Shown in pieces: positions 19,298 to 29,724 of a stretch of 29,724 bases of DNA; the stretch's first letter is position 1; each line of letters starts with the position of its first letter. Source of the stretch: Euplotes cf. woodruffi 2 WChen-2021 (Eukaryota; Ciliophora; Spirotrichea; Euplotida; Euplotidae); contig JAGYYN010025761.1 in assembly GCA_021441665.1 (NCBI GenBank), positions 1 through 29,724 of the forward strand, written 5' to 3'. The notes under the pieces were generated by a model. That model saw only the letters and a list, made by a program, of their open reading frames with translations. It had not been told where the DNA came from and did not search any database. Both the position numbers and the translations under genes were made by a program.

Positions 19298-22115
19298 TTA
19301 AAAAATCGTGCAGCATCCTGAATTATCTCCGAATTTTCCAATCTTCGCTTTTTCCTTTGCCAATTCTTTTTGCAGTTGTTCGAGTCTCTTTGAAAATTCA
19401 GAGTTATGCCCTTTAAGTAACTCAATTCGGCCATCAAGGGACTCAGCAACACTAATATTATCAAATTCTTCCTCTTTAAGTTTTTTAAGTTCATTCAGAT
19501 GTCCTTCAACATCGCTTAGCTGAGCTTGTAGTTTCTTTAGTGATTCGTTGCTTTCCTTCAGTTCTCTGTGAGTCTTTTCCCAGCCGATGAGATCTTCCTT
19601 ATGAAAGTCTTTAGCCTTTTTATATCTTGATAAAAGCTCTTCTTCCTCTGCGGTCGTCGGAGCCTCGTCGTTGATCAGCACCATCATCATTATGTCGAGG
19701 TCTTTTTCCTTTGCGCCCCACGCGTCTTTGTTTTTCTTATAAAAAGCGCTCTTTTGGCCTTCAAGATCTTTAATTTTTGATTTAAGGCCATCAACGAGGG
19801 TTTTCAGCTTCGTGTACTGATCTTCGATGCTGAGGAACTCGTCTTCTTGCTGCTCTTTGATGTTTCCGTCGGTGACGTCGTTCCACGGGTCAATGAAAGA
19901 TTGGTTGTTGAGGATGCCGTCGTCAGCGATGTCGGTGTACCACTGCTGCATCATGTCGACTCTTTCCTTGAACTTTCCATAGTCCCAGAGGTATATGATC
20001 TCGTCTGTTTTTATGTTAAGTGTCAAGGCTTACCTGTCTCCTTCTTTCTCATTCTGATTGCGATTTCAGGAAGATCTGAGCCGTAGTCCATGACGTCCAT
20101 CATGACTTCGATGGTGAAGTACACTTTCTTGTCCTTGTCCTTGGTGAAGTGGTACCTGTAGCGAGAGTATTCGTTAGCTTCATCGACTTTATCTAGAGCT
20201 TCTGCGAATTCCTTCGTGAACTGGACTGTTTTATCATCACCGATTCTTTCCTTTGTGTCTTCGAGGAACTTTCGGATGTTTACAGCCTCCGGGGTGTCTG
20301 ACTTTAGCCTGTCCATCATGATTTGGCCGTACATGTCTTTACTCTGGTCGTTCTTTTCTTTGTGGATCTTCGGGATGATTATCTTCCACGCGTTTCCGTT
20401 CCCAAGAACGATTCTTTTGTTACTTTTAAGATATGTCGATCCAGCGAGGTAGTTTCCGTTGATTAGTGTTCTTGCTCGACCGATCGCAACGATCTTGACC
20501 TTCTCTGGTGACTCGACTTCAAACTTACAGTGCTCATCGAATATTCCGAGGCCCTTCATCACAATGTCGCATTTATCCACTTTGGAACCGATAGTCGTCG
20601 ACTTGTTCTTGAGGTAGTAGACCAAGCAGCCAGATAATGTTGGATCGTCGGAGATATTGACTAAATATGGAGTGTCAGGGTCGACTTTCATTTCCTCTCG
20701 GAGTTCATCGACTGAAAGACCGCCGTCAGCAAGCATCTTCCTTCGTGATTGCTCTATTTCGGCTCTTCTCGACTTCTCTTCATCTCTATCGATTTCGAAA
20801 GTCTTCATCATCTCTTGCTGGGCTTTGATTTCTTCTTTGTATTTTAGGATCATTTCTTCATTTTTGCGTTTTTCATCAGCTTGCGCTTTGCCTGGTTTCG
20901 CCTTGACATCGATAGGAGCTTTTAGCGTGGACTCCAAGTCCTTAAGCTGCTGCTTAAGGGCATCGAGTTCTCCTGCGAGCTTTGTCTTCATGTTAGTTTC
21001 TTCACCAACATTAGCAGTCGACTTGTTGGTAATGGCTGCGGCTCTGTCCGCAAACATTAGCGTAGATGTCGTCTCCTCAAAGTTTGAAGCAGCTGGAGAA
21101 ACTGCCGCGATCATGATCGTTTTACTGTTGCCACCAAGACTTTCTGACAGTAAGTACGTCAACTGAGAATTTCGATATGGAATGTGGTCATTTGAACCTT
21201 TCTTACTTGAGACAGTCGATAATTTTTCGATAACGACTCCGAGGAACGTCAGGCTCTTGTTGATATTCGACCCTTCTTTGAGTCGACTTCCTGAAGCGTT
21301 CGTTTTAGACTGTCTTTCTGACCCAGCAAGATCGACGATATGAAGCTCCGATGATTTAACGGAACTTTTATTTGTCTTTGGATCTAATGTTTTTCATGTA
21401 ATGAACAAGGTAAAAATCGCATGAGATCTTGAACTTTGTTTGTTCATCGAAGTCGCGCCAACAACACGCATCTTCTTGCCGTCTTCAAGTAGCTTTGATA
21501 TATCTCCAAAGTCATCACAAAAGATTCTTGAAAGATTCTTAACAAAGACAGTGTTGTTAAGTTGGAAAATTTTTAATTCTTTCTCTGTGCAGTCAAGAAG
21601 ATCCCTCAGGTTTTCGTTGTAGATCTCGAGGTAAGAGACATGGCAATCAAGTGAATTTCCTTCCTTTTTCTCGATTTCAGTCTTCTTGTCAAATAGAGCT
21701 TCGCAGACTCTTTGCAGGAGACCTTTGTCGTCTTTGCTTCCTTCAATTGAGTAGCTCTTTCCAGAGCCAGTTTGGCCGTAGGCGAAGACTGTTGAGTTAA
21801 ACCCGCTGTATGCGTTATTCAGCAGCTCGGTTCCAATCTTGTCGTAAAGGTCTGAGTTTGTAAATAGCTTGCGTCCTTGCTTGTTATCGTGACTCCAAAA
21901 GCAATAGTCGTAAAAGTAGTCTTTTACTGAGTTATCCTCTGGATTTGTCAATGTAACTTTTCCGCTGGATGCTAGAAACAACTAAATTAGACCGACAGAC
22001 GTAGCTAGGAAGAAAAGATTAGCTTACGGTCCATTTTGACGATGTTTGTCTGCCCAGCTTCGTGAGAGGCAAACGGCCTAACTCTTACTGCGATCTGAAT
22101 GTTATCTTTGCCCAT
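19298..22115 (-). CDS. Kinesin-3 family motor with FHA domain and CaaX-like end
   Basis: Microtubule motor of about 910 aa, three exons (introns 21972-22027 and 20005-20033, 56 and 29 nt). It starts MGKDNIQIAVRVRPFASHE. P-loop AYGQTGSGKSYS, switch I NKQSSRSHAIFTLF, switch II HIVDLAGSERQSK, and the neck-region motif YRNSQLTYLLSESLGG are all present. TGA codes Cys in FITCKTLDP. After the motor and a coiled coil (EDIRD-like KYKEEIKAQQEMMKTFE) comes an FHA domain (TIGSKVDKCDIVMKG... RTLINGNYL... KRIVLGNGNAWKIIIP), typical of kinesin-3 (KIF1/Unc104 kin), then a KIF1-like segment (IIYLWDYGKFKERVDMMQQW) and a long coiled coil. The protein ends SGCCTIF-stop: CTIF fits a CaaX prenylation box, suggesting membrane attachment instead of the PH domain common in Unc104. 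No frameshift is needed. Confidence 0.95.
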
Positions 22116-22591
22116 AGTAATTAATAACTTTTATTTCGATTTTATTTTTATTAATTGCACTGCAATTGGCAGTTGAAAAGTCACCGCAACGAGGATAGAA
22201 ATAAACAGTTGTTCTGCTGGTGGTTAATAATTTACCACCGCAAATGAATAGTAACATTACGTTAGCAGATTAATAAATATTTATCCAAATACTGTGTTTT
22301 ATCTAATGAACAGCAAATTATTATAAGCCTTAGTCAACACAAGCTATTTTTTTAAACAAGTTGTTTTATCAATCATGATGAAATCGACGTTAACAGCATT
22401 TTGATTTGTTAAATATTACAAATCATGATTGTGTAATTATAAATTGTAACTATAAATTTGATATCACTTATGTAAACTTCTGACAGCAGTTGATTAAAAG
22501 TAATTACACTAAACAGCAGGATTTCGTCAACTTGCAATTAATGTGTGACAACTATTTTTATTTAAATTAAAGGTAAAAATTTGTATAAATA
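22116..22591. other. AT-rich intergenic region
   Basis: A 476-bp spacer upstream of the kinesin start. The short sequence AATCATGAT occurs twice in close succession near 22372 and 22422. No gene or clear regulatory site is visible. Confidence 0.45.
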
Positions 22592-24629
22592 CTAGAAAAT
22601 ATTTCATTTGGTCATTGTCCCGTTACATCAGTAAAGATTGGATGTCTAAAGCAATGTGATCAAGATAGTGTGACTTACAGCTTTAGATGCGATATTCGAA
22701 GCATCAGAGATTGATTTCGTCTCGATATTTGGATTTTCATGCCTAAGATTGATTAAAACCTTCAATTTGTCCACTACCTTTTCCTTCTTTGGCTGATTTT
22801 ATCCATATCGTAGATTCCTTTCGGTTCAAGTTTTCTTCTTGAATTTTTCATTAAGTTTCCTGGGCTAATACTACTAGTCCCGTGAGAGTTCATATGGCTT
22901 GTAATGTTTTCAAATCACTCTGAGTCTTTATTTGTATTCGTCATTGTGAGATTGACTTCCGATCTCTGTATGTTGAGTAAAGCAAGGCAAACCTGAGCTG
23001 TCGTTAAAGTCGTCGATTTTGAGTACCTTGCACATTTTCCAATGATTGTTACCAAGATTCACCAACACTGCTTTATTTGATAAAACACTGTCTCTTCCTT
23101 CAATAATTGTCTTGTCGTTTAGCGTTGTTATCTTGATCAGCTAAATATGAAAGTATATTATTGGCGCAAATAAAATGTGCAGTTGATCGCAGTGAGACTG
23201 TTGACAGTAAGCGACCAAATGGCAATTCGAACCTGTCAGTTTTTATTTTTGCTTATTTCTGATCTTATTCCTCCTCTGGTCGTCTGGCCTCTCGATGTTC
23301 TATATCTGCGGTTATAAGGCAGTCGGATATCAGCCGCACCTGTTCGAGGTACCCGTCGATCGATGGATCTGGTGGGTATTCAAAGTACTTATTTCGGCAG
23401 GTTCTCCTTGCGCGAGCTGTTCATGTCGAATTTAACTCTTGTCGGCGACCCGTGGAACTTCTTTGTCTTTCGATTTGAGAACCTCTGTATCGGCGACTGC
23501 TGGCTGGTCCCCTCGTATTCGGTATCGTCTCTATAAACATAACCCCGTTTCAGTATGCTGCAAGCTTTGGTTTAGAGTAAAGCCAATCGTTACTTTAGTG
23601 TGAGCTTGAAGTCGAGGGTGTTCAAGACTTCATTTCTCCTCTCGTGTGTCTCGCGGTCTATTCTCAGCTCTCGCTTGACTTCTCTGAGCTCTTGGTCAAG
23701 AAGTTGCGAGTCGATGAACGGACTCCGCGCTCTATGAAGTCTCTTGGTTTTGGCGCTTACCTGAAGGCCCTTCGCTTTTTGTATTTCGTCACTCTTTTTG
23801 AGTTTCCTAAAATTGTTAGGCCGTAAGCTTACTTGGCAACGGGTTTTGGAACTCGTATGTGTTCAAGCTCGGCTGGACCCCTTTAACAGTGAGAATAATG
23901 AGCTTTTGCAAACTTACCGTATTTAATGTTATTTCGCTTTTCGCTTTGGGACTGCCGGGTGAAAGCTTCTTTTCTAAAAGTGAGGTCTTTGATCTTCGGC
24001 ACATGTCCTTGGTTCATTGTCATCTCGCCTTCAGTTTTGAACTGGTACTCGTCTATAAAACACAATTAATATAAAAGTACAAAGACATGAGAATGTCGCT
24101 TTAATTACAACTAAAATGTGAATAATATTTCTGTTTAAAGGAAATATAAAATAGCGTTTAAGGATTGCGTATTAGACTGAATGAAGCTGTTAATTTCTAC
24201 GTACCGTCAAACAGGTCTTTTTCTCGTCTTACGTTGTCACCAGTCACAAATTTTGCATTCATATTATGAAATTGCAAATGATTCCTGGATTTATTGAACC
24301 TAACAAAAATTATTTTAAGCATATAACAACTGTGTGATTTAACGAGTCTTTTTATGCAAAATAAAGTCGATAATTTTTGTTGACAACTTATTACAGAAAC
24401 AAAAATTTATGTTATAATGAACTTTTCGATTACTTAGCCAAACGAAATTCTAAACAGAATGATTTTTATTTTCTGCATTTGCTTTTGAGTTGCTTTTCAT
24501 ATCCTTTTACCATGAAATTTTAGCTCTGCAAGGGCAAATGTTGGCTTACCTAGGAGAAGCAAAATATTTCATTCGTGTTTTCTGACCCAAATCGTACTCA
24601 GGCTGTCCGATTGTATAGTAGTTCTCCAT
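22592..24629 (-). CDS. Unknown multi-exon protein with four +1 and one possible +2 shift
   Basis: Not recognised; about 435 aa in ten exons. It starts MENYYTIGQPEYDLGQKTRM at 24629. Introns: 24285-24549, 24053-24204, 23881-23917, 23807-23832, 23732-23760, 23531-23593, 23141-23232, 22966-22992 and 22646-22678, all GT-AG and in phase. It contains a basic region, a charged helix (DQELREVKRELRIDRETHER), an acidic/Ser segment and a folded-looking stretch (LIKITTLNDKTIIEGRDS... AVLVNLGNNHWKMCKVL). Shifts: AAA-TAA 23389, GAA-TAA 23265, AAA-TAA 23243, AAA-TAA 22928, and AGG-TAG 22774, where only a +2 jump gives VDKLKVLINLRHENPNIETK. With these, exon lengths total exactly 436 codons. It might be two genes split near 23260, but the splice phase CAG|CTG fits one. 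The end TAG at 22592 is tentative. Confidence 0.6.
22774..22779 (-). other. Candidate +2 frameshift site AGG-TAG
   Basis: The frame reads DKISQRRKR-TAG. The +1 frame gives only SGQIEGFNQS before another stop, while the +2 frame gives VDKLKVLINLRHENPNIETK and runs to a GTAAGT donor. Confidence 0.5.
22928..22933 (-). other. +1 frameshift site AAA-TAA
   Basis: SQSHNDEYK-TAA continues as KDSECFENITSHMNSHG after skipping T. It uses the same AAA-TAA context as the kinase sites. Confidence 0.7.
23389..23394 (-). other. +1 frameshift site AAA-TAA
   Basis: NSSRKENLPK-TAA continues as KYFEYPPDPSIDGYLEQVRL in the +1 frame, which stays open for about 40 codons. Confidence 0.75.
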
Positions 24630-24756
24630 CGTTAAAAATAATTAGAAGTAATATTTATCAAATTGAATAATTTTAAATACTGTGCATTCAATTAGCTGAG
24701 GTTCACATTGAACAGATTATCTGGAGCTTGACGCTGCCTTTAGTTAGCTAAGGCGC

Positions 24757-27700
24757 CTATCTAACTTTATGAGTTTCAGTGGACTCATTTTCCCTCACAA
24801 GAATCACCTCTTTTTCCTTTTTGTTGCCAATAAAGCAAAGCGAGCAGTTGAGGATCGAGTATTCATCATCTTTTACTTCTGGCTGTAAAGCTGTATCAAG
24901 ATTGATCTTGGCCATTGACATTCTTGCGTTCATGAGCTCAAAAATATTGCCTAAGCTTTTTGCATTCGTGACTTTCTTTGGTGGAAGAGGAGACAGCTTG
25001 ATCGACTTCGCACATTTTGCTGTGACCCCCATGATTCCTGAGAAAAATCCGGTGTTGCCAACTTTCCACAGCCTCAAGGTCAAATCAGTCGCTGAGTAGG
25101 AGACGAGATAATGTCCAGAAGTGTTGAACTTCAGACAAGTGATCTTGCCTGTGTGACCTTCAAGCACCCGCCACTTCGCAGATGTACGAACGTCGTAGAT
25201 CGCAATCGGGCCGATGTTCGTCCCAACCGCCAGTCTTTGACTGTCGTGGTGGAAATCGATCATCGGGAACTTCTTGACAAGGATACCTAAGATGATCGTC
25301 ACATCAACGAGGGAGTTCTTCCTCAGCGGAATGTCGTGAGGATCGAGACACTTTAAAATTATCTGTGTAATTTGGATCAAATAAGGCTCCAGCGAGATAC
25401 CGTAGAACTTGATGTACTGCTTCAAGATCTCTAAAATCGCCTTTTGGAACTCGTGGCTTTCCTGTAAAGAATGCGCTTCTTTTTGGATCAGCGAAAGGAA
25501 CTTATTTGGGAAGTTTTCTCCAATCTCGAGCAAAGTCTTCGCTGCAACTCTTTTCAGCGACAACTCAGGGTTCGTCACTTTTATAAGGAAAAAGTTGAAG
25601 TCATTCAGCTTGATGTTTGAGTGTTCTGCTTGTCCAGATGGCTTGTAGTCGTTGTAGGCATGAAGCAGAAGCTTCATGATGTCTTCAGTCATTTCTTCGT
25701 TTTCATAAGTCATGTGGTAGATGCGAATACCAGTTGAAAGGAGCTGGAAAAGTATACTTAATAGGTGTATATAGCTCTTACTTTTCTTCGCTTGAGTAAA
25801 GATAATTCTTGTCAGCATGATGATAAGCTTCGATCATCTGCGCGCAATCCTGGGATCAACATACTGCGCATAGTTTAATGAGTAGTAACTAATGATAATT
25901 AAGCCTCTTATTTCAAGCTCTCCGAAGTACTTAGTCAAGGCTAAGTTTTCATTAATCGATATCGTGCTCAGATCAGGGACTCCTGAAGGGTCTGCTAAAG
26001 ATCCTCGAATGTATCTGTTGTTGTCTTTGAGTTGCTTATAAGTGTCCATTAGCAGAGCAGACCATTCGTCGAGTAGTCCTTGTTCTTTCTCGATGTCCAT
26101 ATTGTAGAAAAAGAACCGAAGGATGACATCCCTCGCAGTTGAGTTTATATTGAACTCTTCTTTCAGCAGCAACTTCGAGATGTATGAAAGACTGAGGTTA
26201 TTTAGTATTCGGAACTTTCATTATTATCAGGAGAATATACAGCCAGTTGTTTATGATCTCGGAGATCTGCTTCTCATTTCGCTCGATTACAGAGACAAGC
26301 ATTGACAACATTCCGGTTGTTATTGTTGAGCTTATGTACTGCGATATCTTCCAGTTCATGTCGTTGAAGAACTTGTTATCGTTGTAGTTTTTGTTTAACG
26401 ATCTGTACTTCGGCTTTTTTGGCTTGTTACTTAGCAATAACGAAAGTGAAGCTTTCAGCGACTCCTTGCACCCCGATTCTAATATCTAAGAACGGTAATG
26501 ATAGTTTAAACAAGTGCTCGATATCCATGTCGAGCGGGTCAGACAGCCTAAACGGGTGAAATAGAGACATTAAAGTCAAGGGCCAAGAGCACTGATCTTC
26601 TTCATGAAGGTCATGACTGTGATGAGAGCCAAGACTTTCACCACGAGACTTTCTGAGCTTCGGTGCGTTTGCTCTACTTAAATTTTCATGAGCTATACTT
26701 TGAGCTTGCTTGAAGTCTTCGAAGTCATTACCCTCCGCCATCTTTGATATGGTTCTCCTTCTTCCGTCGTTTTCAGCAGTCTCGTCATGGTAGCTTGAAG
26801 ACCTCTTTTTGATTCGAAGGTCTTCTTGCGAATAGTCGTCTTCGTAGTACTCGAACTCGTCAGAGGATTCGAATTCGTCAAAGATTGGGTCGTGCTCGCT
26901 AAAGATACGCTTTCGGATATTTTTAATCACTGTTCTGAGATTAACAATCATGATCTGCTGATTGTTTCCTCGCAATGATTTCGTTCCTATGTGAGCTTTG
27001 ACAAAGTTGACTCCGTTGTGAGTGAAGTCTTTTTCATTTGCATCGCTGTTGTATAAGTGGTTGTTGAGGTAAAGAATACTGTTCAGCGTAATCAACATTC
27101 TTTTTCGCTTTTGCTCGTCGGTTTGAATTTCTCTCAAATTTGGCTTTGTTCGCAGGAAATCGTGCAATGCTTTGGTATACTTTTTCGAATACAGGCAAAG
27201 ATCGTGGTAGTTTAATGGCATGTTAAGCGAAAGATTTAAATAGTCTAGTGTCTTGTGTTTACCAAACTCCATATGCATATTTTTGCGATCACAGATCTTA
27301 TCGAATGTTTCGAAATCGTTGATACTTACGTCTGTTAAGTCTTTTGACTGAAATATTTCATTACTGTTAAATATCGATTGAATGATGTCATCAAGACACA
27401 AGATGTGAGAGGCATCATCAAAGTCTCCCCTTCTTTCTAACGTCATTGTTACTTTGTTAAAGTACAGCATATTAAGCTCTTTTGTCAAAACGAAATAGTA
27501 ATTATTTATTGAGTCAAAGTAAATCCCGATGGCGTGTGAATCACAGCTCAAAAGTTTCTGGATCTGCATTGTTTTTAGTGACAGCAGATATACAACATTA
27601 TCATCGCCGATAAATGCGTACTCTCGCAGCTTTTTCATCCTGACCTTAGTTGCGTCAATTTTATTTTCTTCTTGTCTATTTTGACCTCGCAAAGACTCGA

Positions 27701-29670
27701 TGTCTTTGACTTCGAGTATTTTAATGATTCCAAACGGTGAGAGATCTTTGAACCGTTTGGTGAAGTTTAGCTTGACAAACGACCACATGTTTTTAGCATA
27801 AGAGATAAAACTCGATCTTCGCCTGGCCTTATGGTCTCTTTGGACATCTCTGATTTGTCGATCGAACCGTCTCTTTTCAATCGGCGTGATTTTGCTTGTA
27901 AAATGCTCAAGCTTGTCGAACTTATCCTGCAGCGTAGAGCTGGAAATGTGAGTAATTCAGACTGTGCCTTCCTCAGAGATGCTGAACAGGTACTTGTTGC
28001 TTGCAAAGAACAAGCCTGTGATCGTATTACCGAAGTGAAAGTCCATGACAATGACCGGGTTCGCTCTGCCCTCTGACCTTTGAAACAGGCTGACAATAAA
28101 GATCCTGCCGTAGTTTGTACCGATCACCAGTGCTGGGGTGAAGACTTTAAACTCTTCAATTGCAGTGATGATCAAAGTGCAAGTGACTCTTTCGTCTTTG
28201 TAAAAGAACTGGTAATAATTGATGTTTTTAAACTCTTCGATGATTATATCGTTAAACGAAATCAAGTTGATGCCCAACTGCGAGTTGTTGCCTTCGTACA
28301 GGAAGATCTCGGATTCTGAGCTTTCCTGGTCTGAAAAGATATCGATCGATCAGCATTGCATCGGAACTGATCCCGGCTTAAAGGTATCTTGGCTATTAGT
28401 GTAAATGTAGAACCTCGAGTTCCTTATCATGTCGTTGATGAACCACGTGATCAGCTTCTTCCTATCGTGGATAAAAACATACAGCATTTTATATGTGTCG
28501 TCATAATTGAATGATTTGTTCTTCAAAATTTCAGCAAGAACTGACGGCATGATCTTATTTTCCATTAAGCTCAGAACTCTCAGCTAAGTTAATTTTAATT
28601 AGAGGCGCAGTTCTTTCGAGAAGCTGGTCAAACCGGTCAATGTATAAGTCGAAAGTATCCGTGATTATGAGGACGTAGACTCCTTCGTTCTTGTGGATTG
28701 TGGCTGCAAAAATTATATCGCTTTTGATATTAAATTTTTCAATAACAACAATATCCTCCACATTTCTTTCAAATGTCTTCACCATGATTTCTTTTGTAGT
28801 CACCATAAGTAAATCTTCATTGCTTTCACTTGGAGTGAATACAAGCAAGTATTTCGTATGACGGCGGTCGGGAAGGTTAAGCAGCCTTGACATTTCAAAT
28901 GCGATATCAAAGTCGTGATCAGAGCATAAATTTTCAATGTTCATATCATATTTATTACATTTGATTCTCCAAGTCGTAATCTTGCCCTTATCATCAGTAA
29001 TCAAAAAGCGAATGAAGGTTTCGTCAACTTGTATTACATGCACATGTGAGATACCGTCAATATCGATGCTCGAGTGTTTGAGCAGTCGCATTCTGAATAT
29101 ATTAATAATATAAATATCGCCTTCTTCCCCAAATCACAGTAAATATCCTTCGTACGTTGGAATCGAGATGATTCGCTTGAGCTTAGTGAGGAAGAGTTCC
29201 TTCGGCGACCACATGATTCACCTGCCGTCGGACATTCCCCATATCCGCACGACGTTATCTGAATGCAGCGTGACCCACAAGTCGTCAGAAGTCGATAAAA
29301 TATATTTCGTTGGGGATTTCACTACAGTTGCGTCTAAAAGAATGCCGATCTTTTCCTTCATCGAGATCGACGGGATCAACAGCAGCTTTGGGTGAAGCAA
29401 CAGATGGAAGTAGCTCTTGTATGACTTCTTCAGCGATTCGTTCTCGGGGCTCCGGCACATTACTGTCCTTGAGTCAACGTCAAGAGTGAAGAATATCGTC
29501 TCCCCGCAAAAGTTTGAAAGAGTCAGTGTCGTATCTATTGTTCCATCTGCGACTTGCTGATCCTCCTCGACATTGTTGCTTGTGATGATGCTTGTGTAGC
29601 AAGAATCATCTGATTCGAAGACGAAATTTGACCTTGAAAACACCAAAAATGGGATGTTGAGACTTGCCAT
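24757..29670 (-). CDS. WDR7: WDR7 / rabconnectin-3 beta-like WD40 protein
   Basis: Very large WD-repeat protein of about 1,636 aa, intronless in this reading. In animals rabconnectin-3 beta (WDR7) pairs with DMXL proteins to regulate V-ATPase assembly. The N-terminal part has beta-propeller-like repeats (LWVTLHSDNVVRIWGMSDGR; HVHVIQVDETFIRFLI; NEGVYVLIITDTFDLYI). The middle is acidic and Ser/Arg-rich (FESSDEFEYYEDDYSQED). A helical region follows, and the C-terminal WD pair is closest to WDR7: FHHDSQRLAVGTNIGPIAIY, EGHTGKITCLKFNTSGHYLV, SATDLTLRLWKVG. Start: ATG at 29670 (MASLNIPFLVFSRSNF). Three +1 shifts are needed: AAA-TAA 28555, AAG-TAA 26427 and AAA-TAA 26198. TGA codes Cys at several places, for example RIARRCSKLIIM. 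Stop TAG at 24757. Its length is close to animal WDR7 (about 1,500 aa). Confidence 0.82.
26198..26203 (-). other. +1 frameshift site AAA-TAA in the WDR7-like gene
   Basis: MKVPNTK-TAA continues in the +1 frame as NLSLSYISKLLLKEEFNIN, followed by more than 200 open codons. Confidence 0.88.
26427..26432 (-). other. +1 frameshift site AAG-TAA in the WDR7-like gene
   Basis: ESFTFVIAK-TAA continues as NKPKKPKYRSLNKNYNDN. The slippery codon is AAG, not AAA. The same hexamer ends the first gene at 3650-3655. Confidence 0.82.
28555..28560 (-). other. +1 frameshift site AAA-TAA in the WDR7-like gene
   Basis: LAESSELNGK-TAA continues in the +1 frame as KIMPSVLAEILKNKSFNYDD, with long open frames on both sides. 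Confidence 0.88.
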
Positions 29671-29724
29671 ATTTGTAATTATTATTTGCAAAATTACCTC
29701 CACACTACCTCAACCATCACTCAC

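Noticed and set aside
20657-21166. 169-codon plus-strand open frame.
   Set aside because: It is antisense to the kinesin neck and coiled coil; serine-rich composition is typical of a shadow of charged helix codons.
23233-23300. Gene boundary splitting the 22592-24629 gene in two.
   Set aside because: Two shift contexts followed by CAG|GT...AG|CTG keep the phase, and no ATG with a plausible 5' leader precedes the downstream exon.
1-29724. Transposons (such as Tec elements), viral elements, tRNA or rRNA genes, telomere repeats.
   Set aside because: No transposase, integrase or polymerase motifs, no cloverleaf or rRNA stretches and no C4A4/G4T4 runs were seen by eye.

Overview
The window looks like nuclear DNA of a euplotid ciliate (Euplotes-like, NCBI translation table 10). 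In-frame TGA encodes cysteine: it supplies zinc ligands of RanBP2/NZF fingers, the Cys of a kinase HCD motif and of a kinase 'KCMTLDP' motif, and the 'KC' before the last strand of a receiver domain. TAA and TAG are the only terminators. Introns are often tiny (24-29 nt). Many conserved frames continue only if the ribosome slips +1 at a stop codon, mostly AAA-TAA, which is a hallmark of Euplotes. Ten genes lie in tandem without C4A4/G4T4 telomere repeats, whereas euplotid macronuclear chromosomes usually carry one gene. I therefore infer micronuclear (germline) DNA. A 54-bp stop-containing segment between 9-bp direct repeats in the first gene could be an unexcised internal eliminated sequence (IES).

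Layout. Plus strand: a long coiled-coil protein with ten shift sites (143-3655) and an unknown gene with several shifts (3855-5057). Minus strand: an unknown gene with a 1.3-kb hairpin-rich intron (5054-7785), an unknown helical protein (8263-9795) and a membrane hybrid histidine kinase with a C-terminal receiver (9951-14442). Plus strand: a ubiquitin-pathway-like protein with NZF zinc fingers (14584-16878). Minus strand: a protein kinase (17169-18809), a kinesin-3 with FHA domain and C-terminal CaaX-like box (19298-22115), an unknown multi-exon protein (22592-24629) and a WDR7/rabconnectin-3-beta-like V-ATPase regulator (24757-29670).

The genes do not form an operon. Each has its own AT-rich flanks; two are divergent across 141 bp and two converge with a 4-bp overlap of their ends. 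Splice phases and shift sites were assembled by hand. For all ten genes the exon lengths minus skipped bases give whole codon numbers, which supports the models. No transposon, viral element, rRNA, tRNA or CRISPR was recognised.

The most unusual feature is the density of stop-codon frameshifting: about 28 candidate sites in seven of ten genes. One falls on the catalytic lysine of a kinase and one is a possible +2 site.
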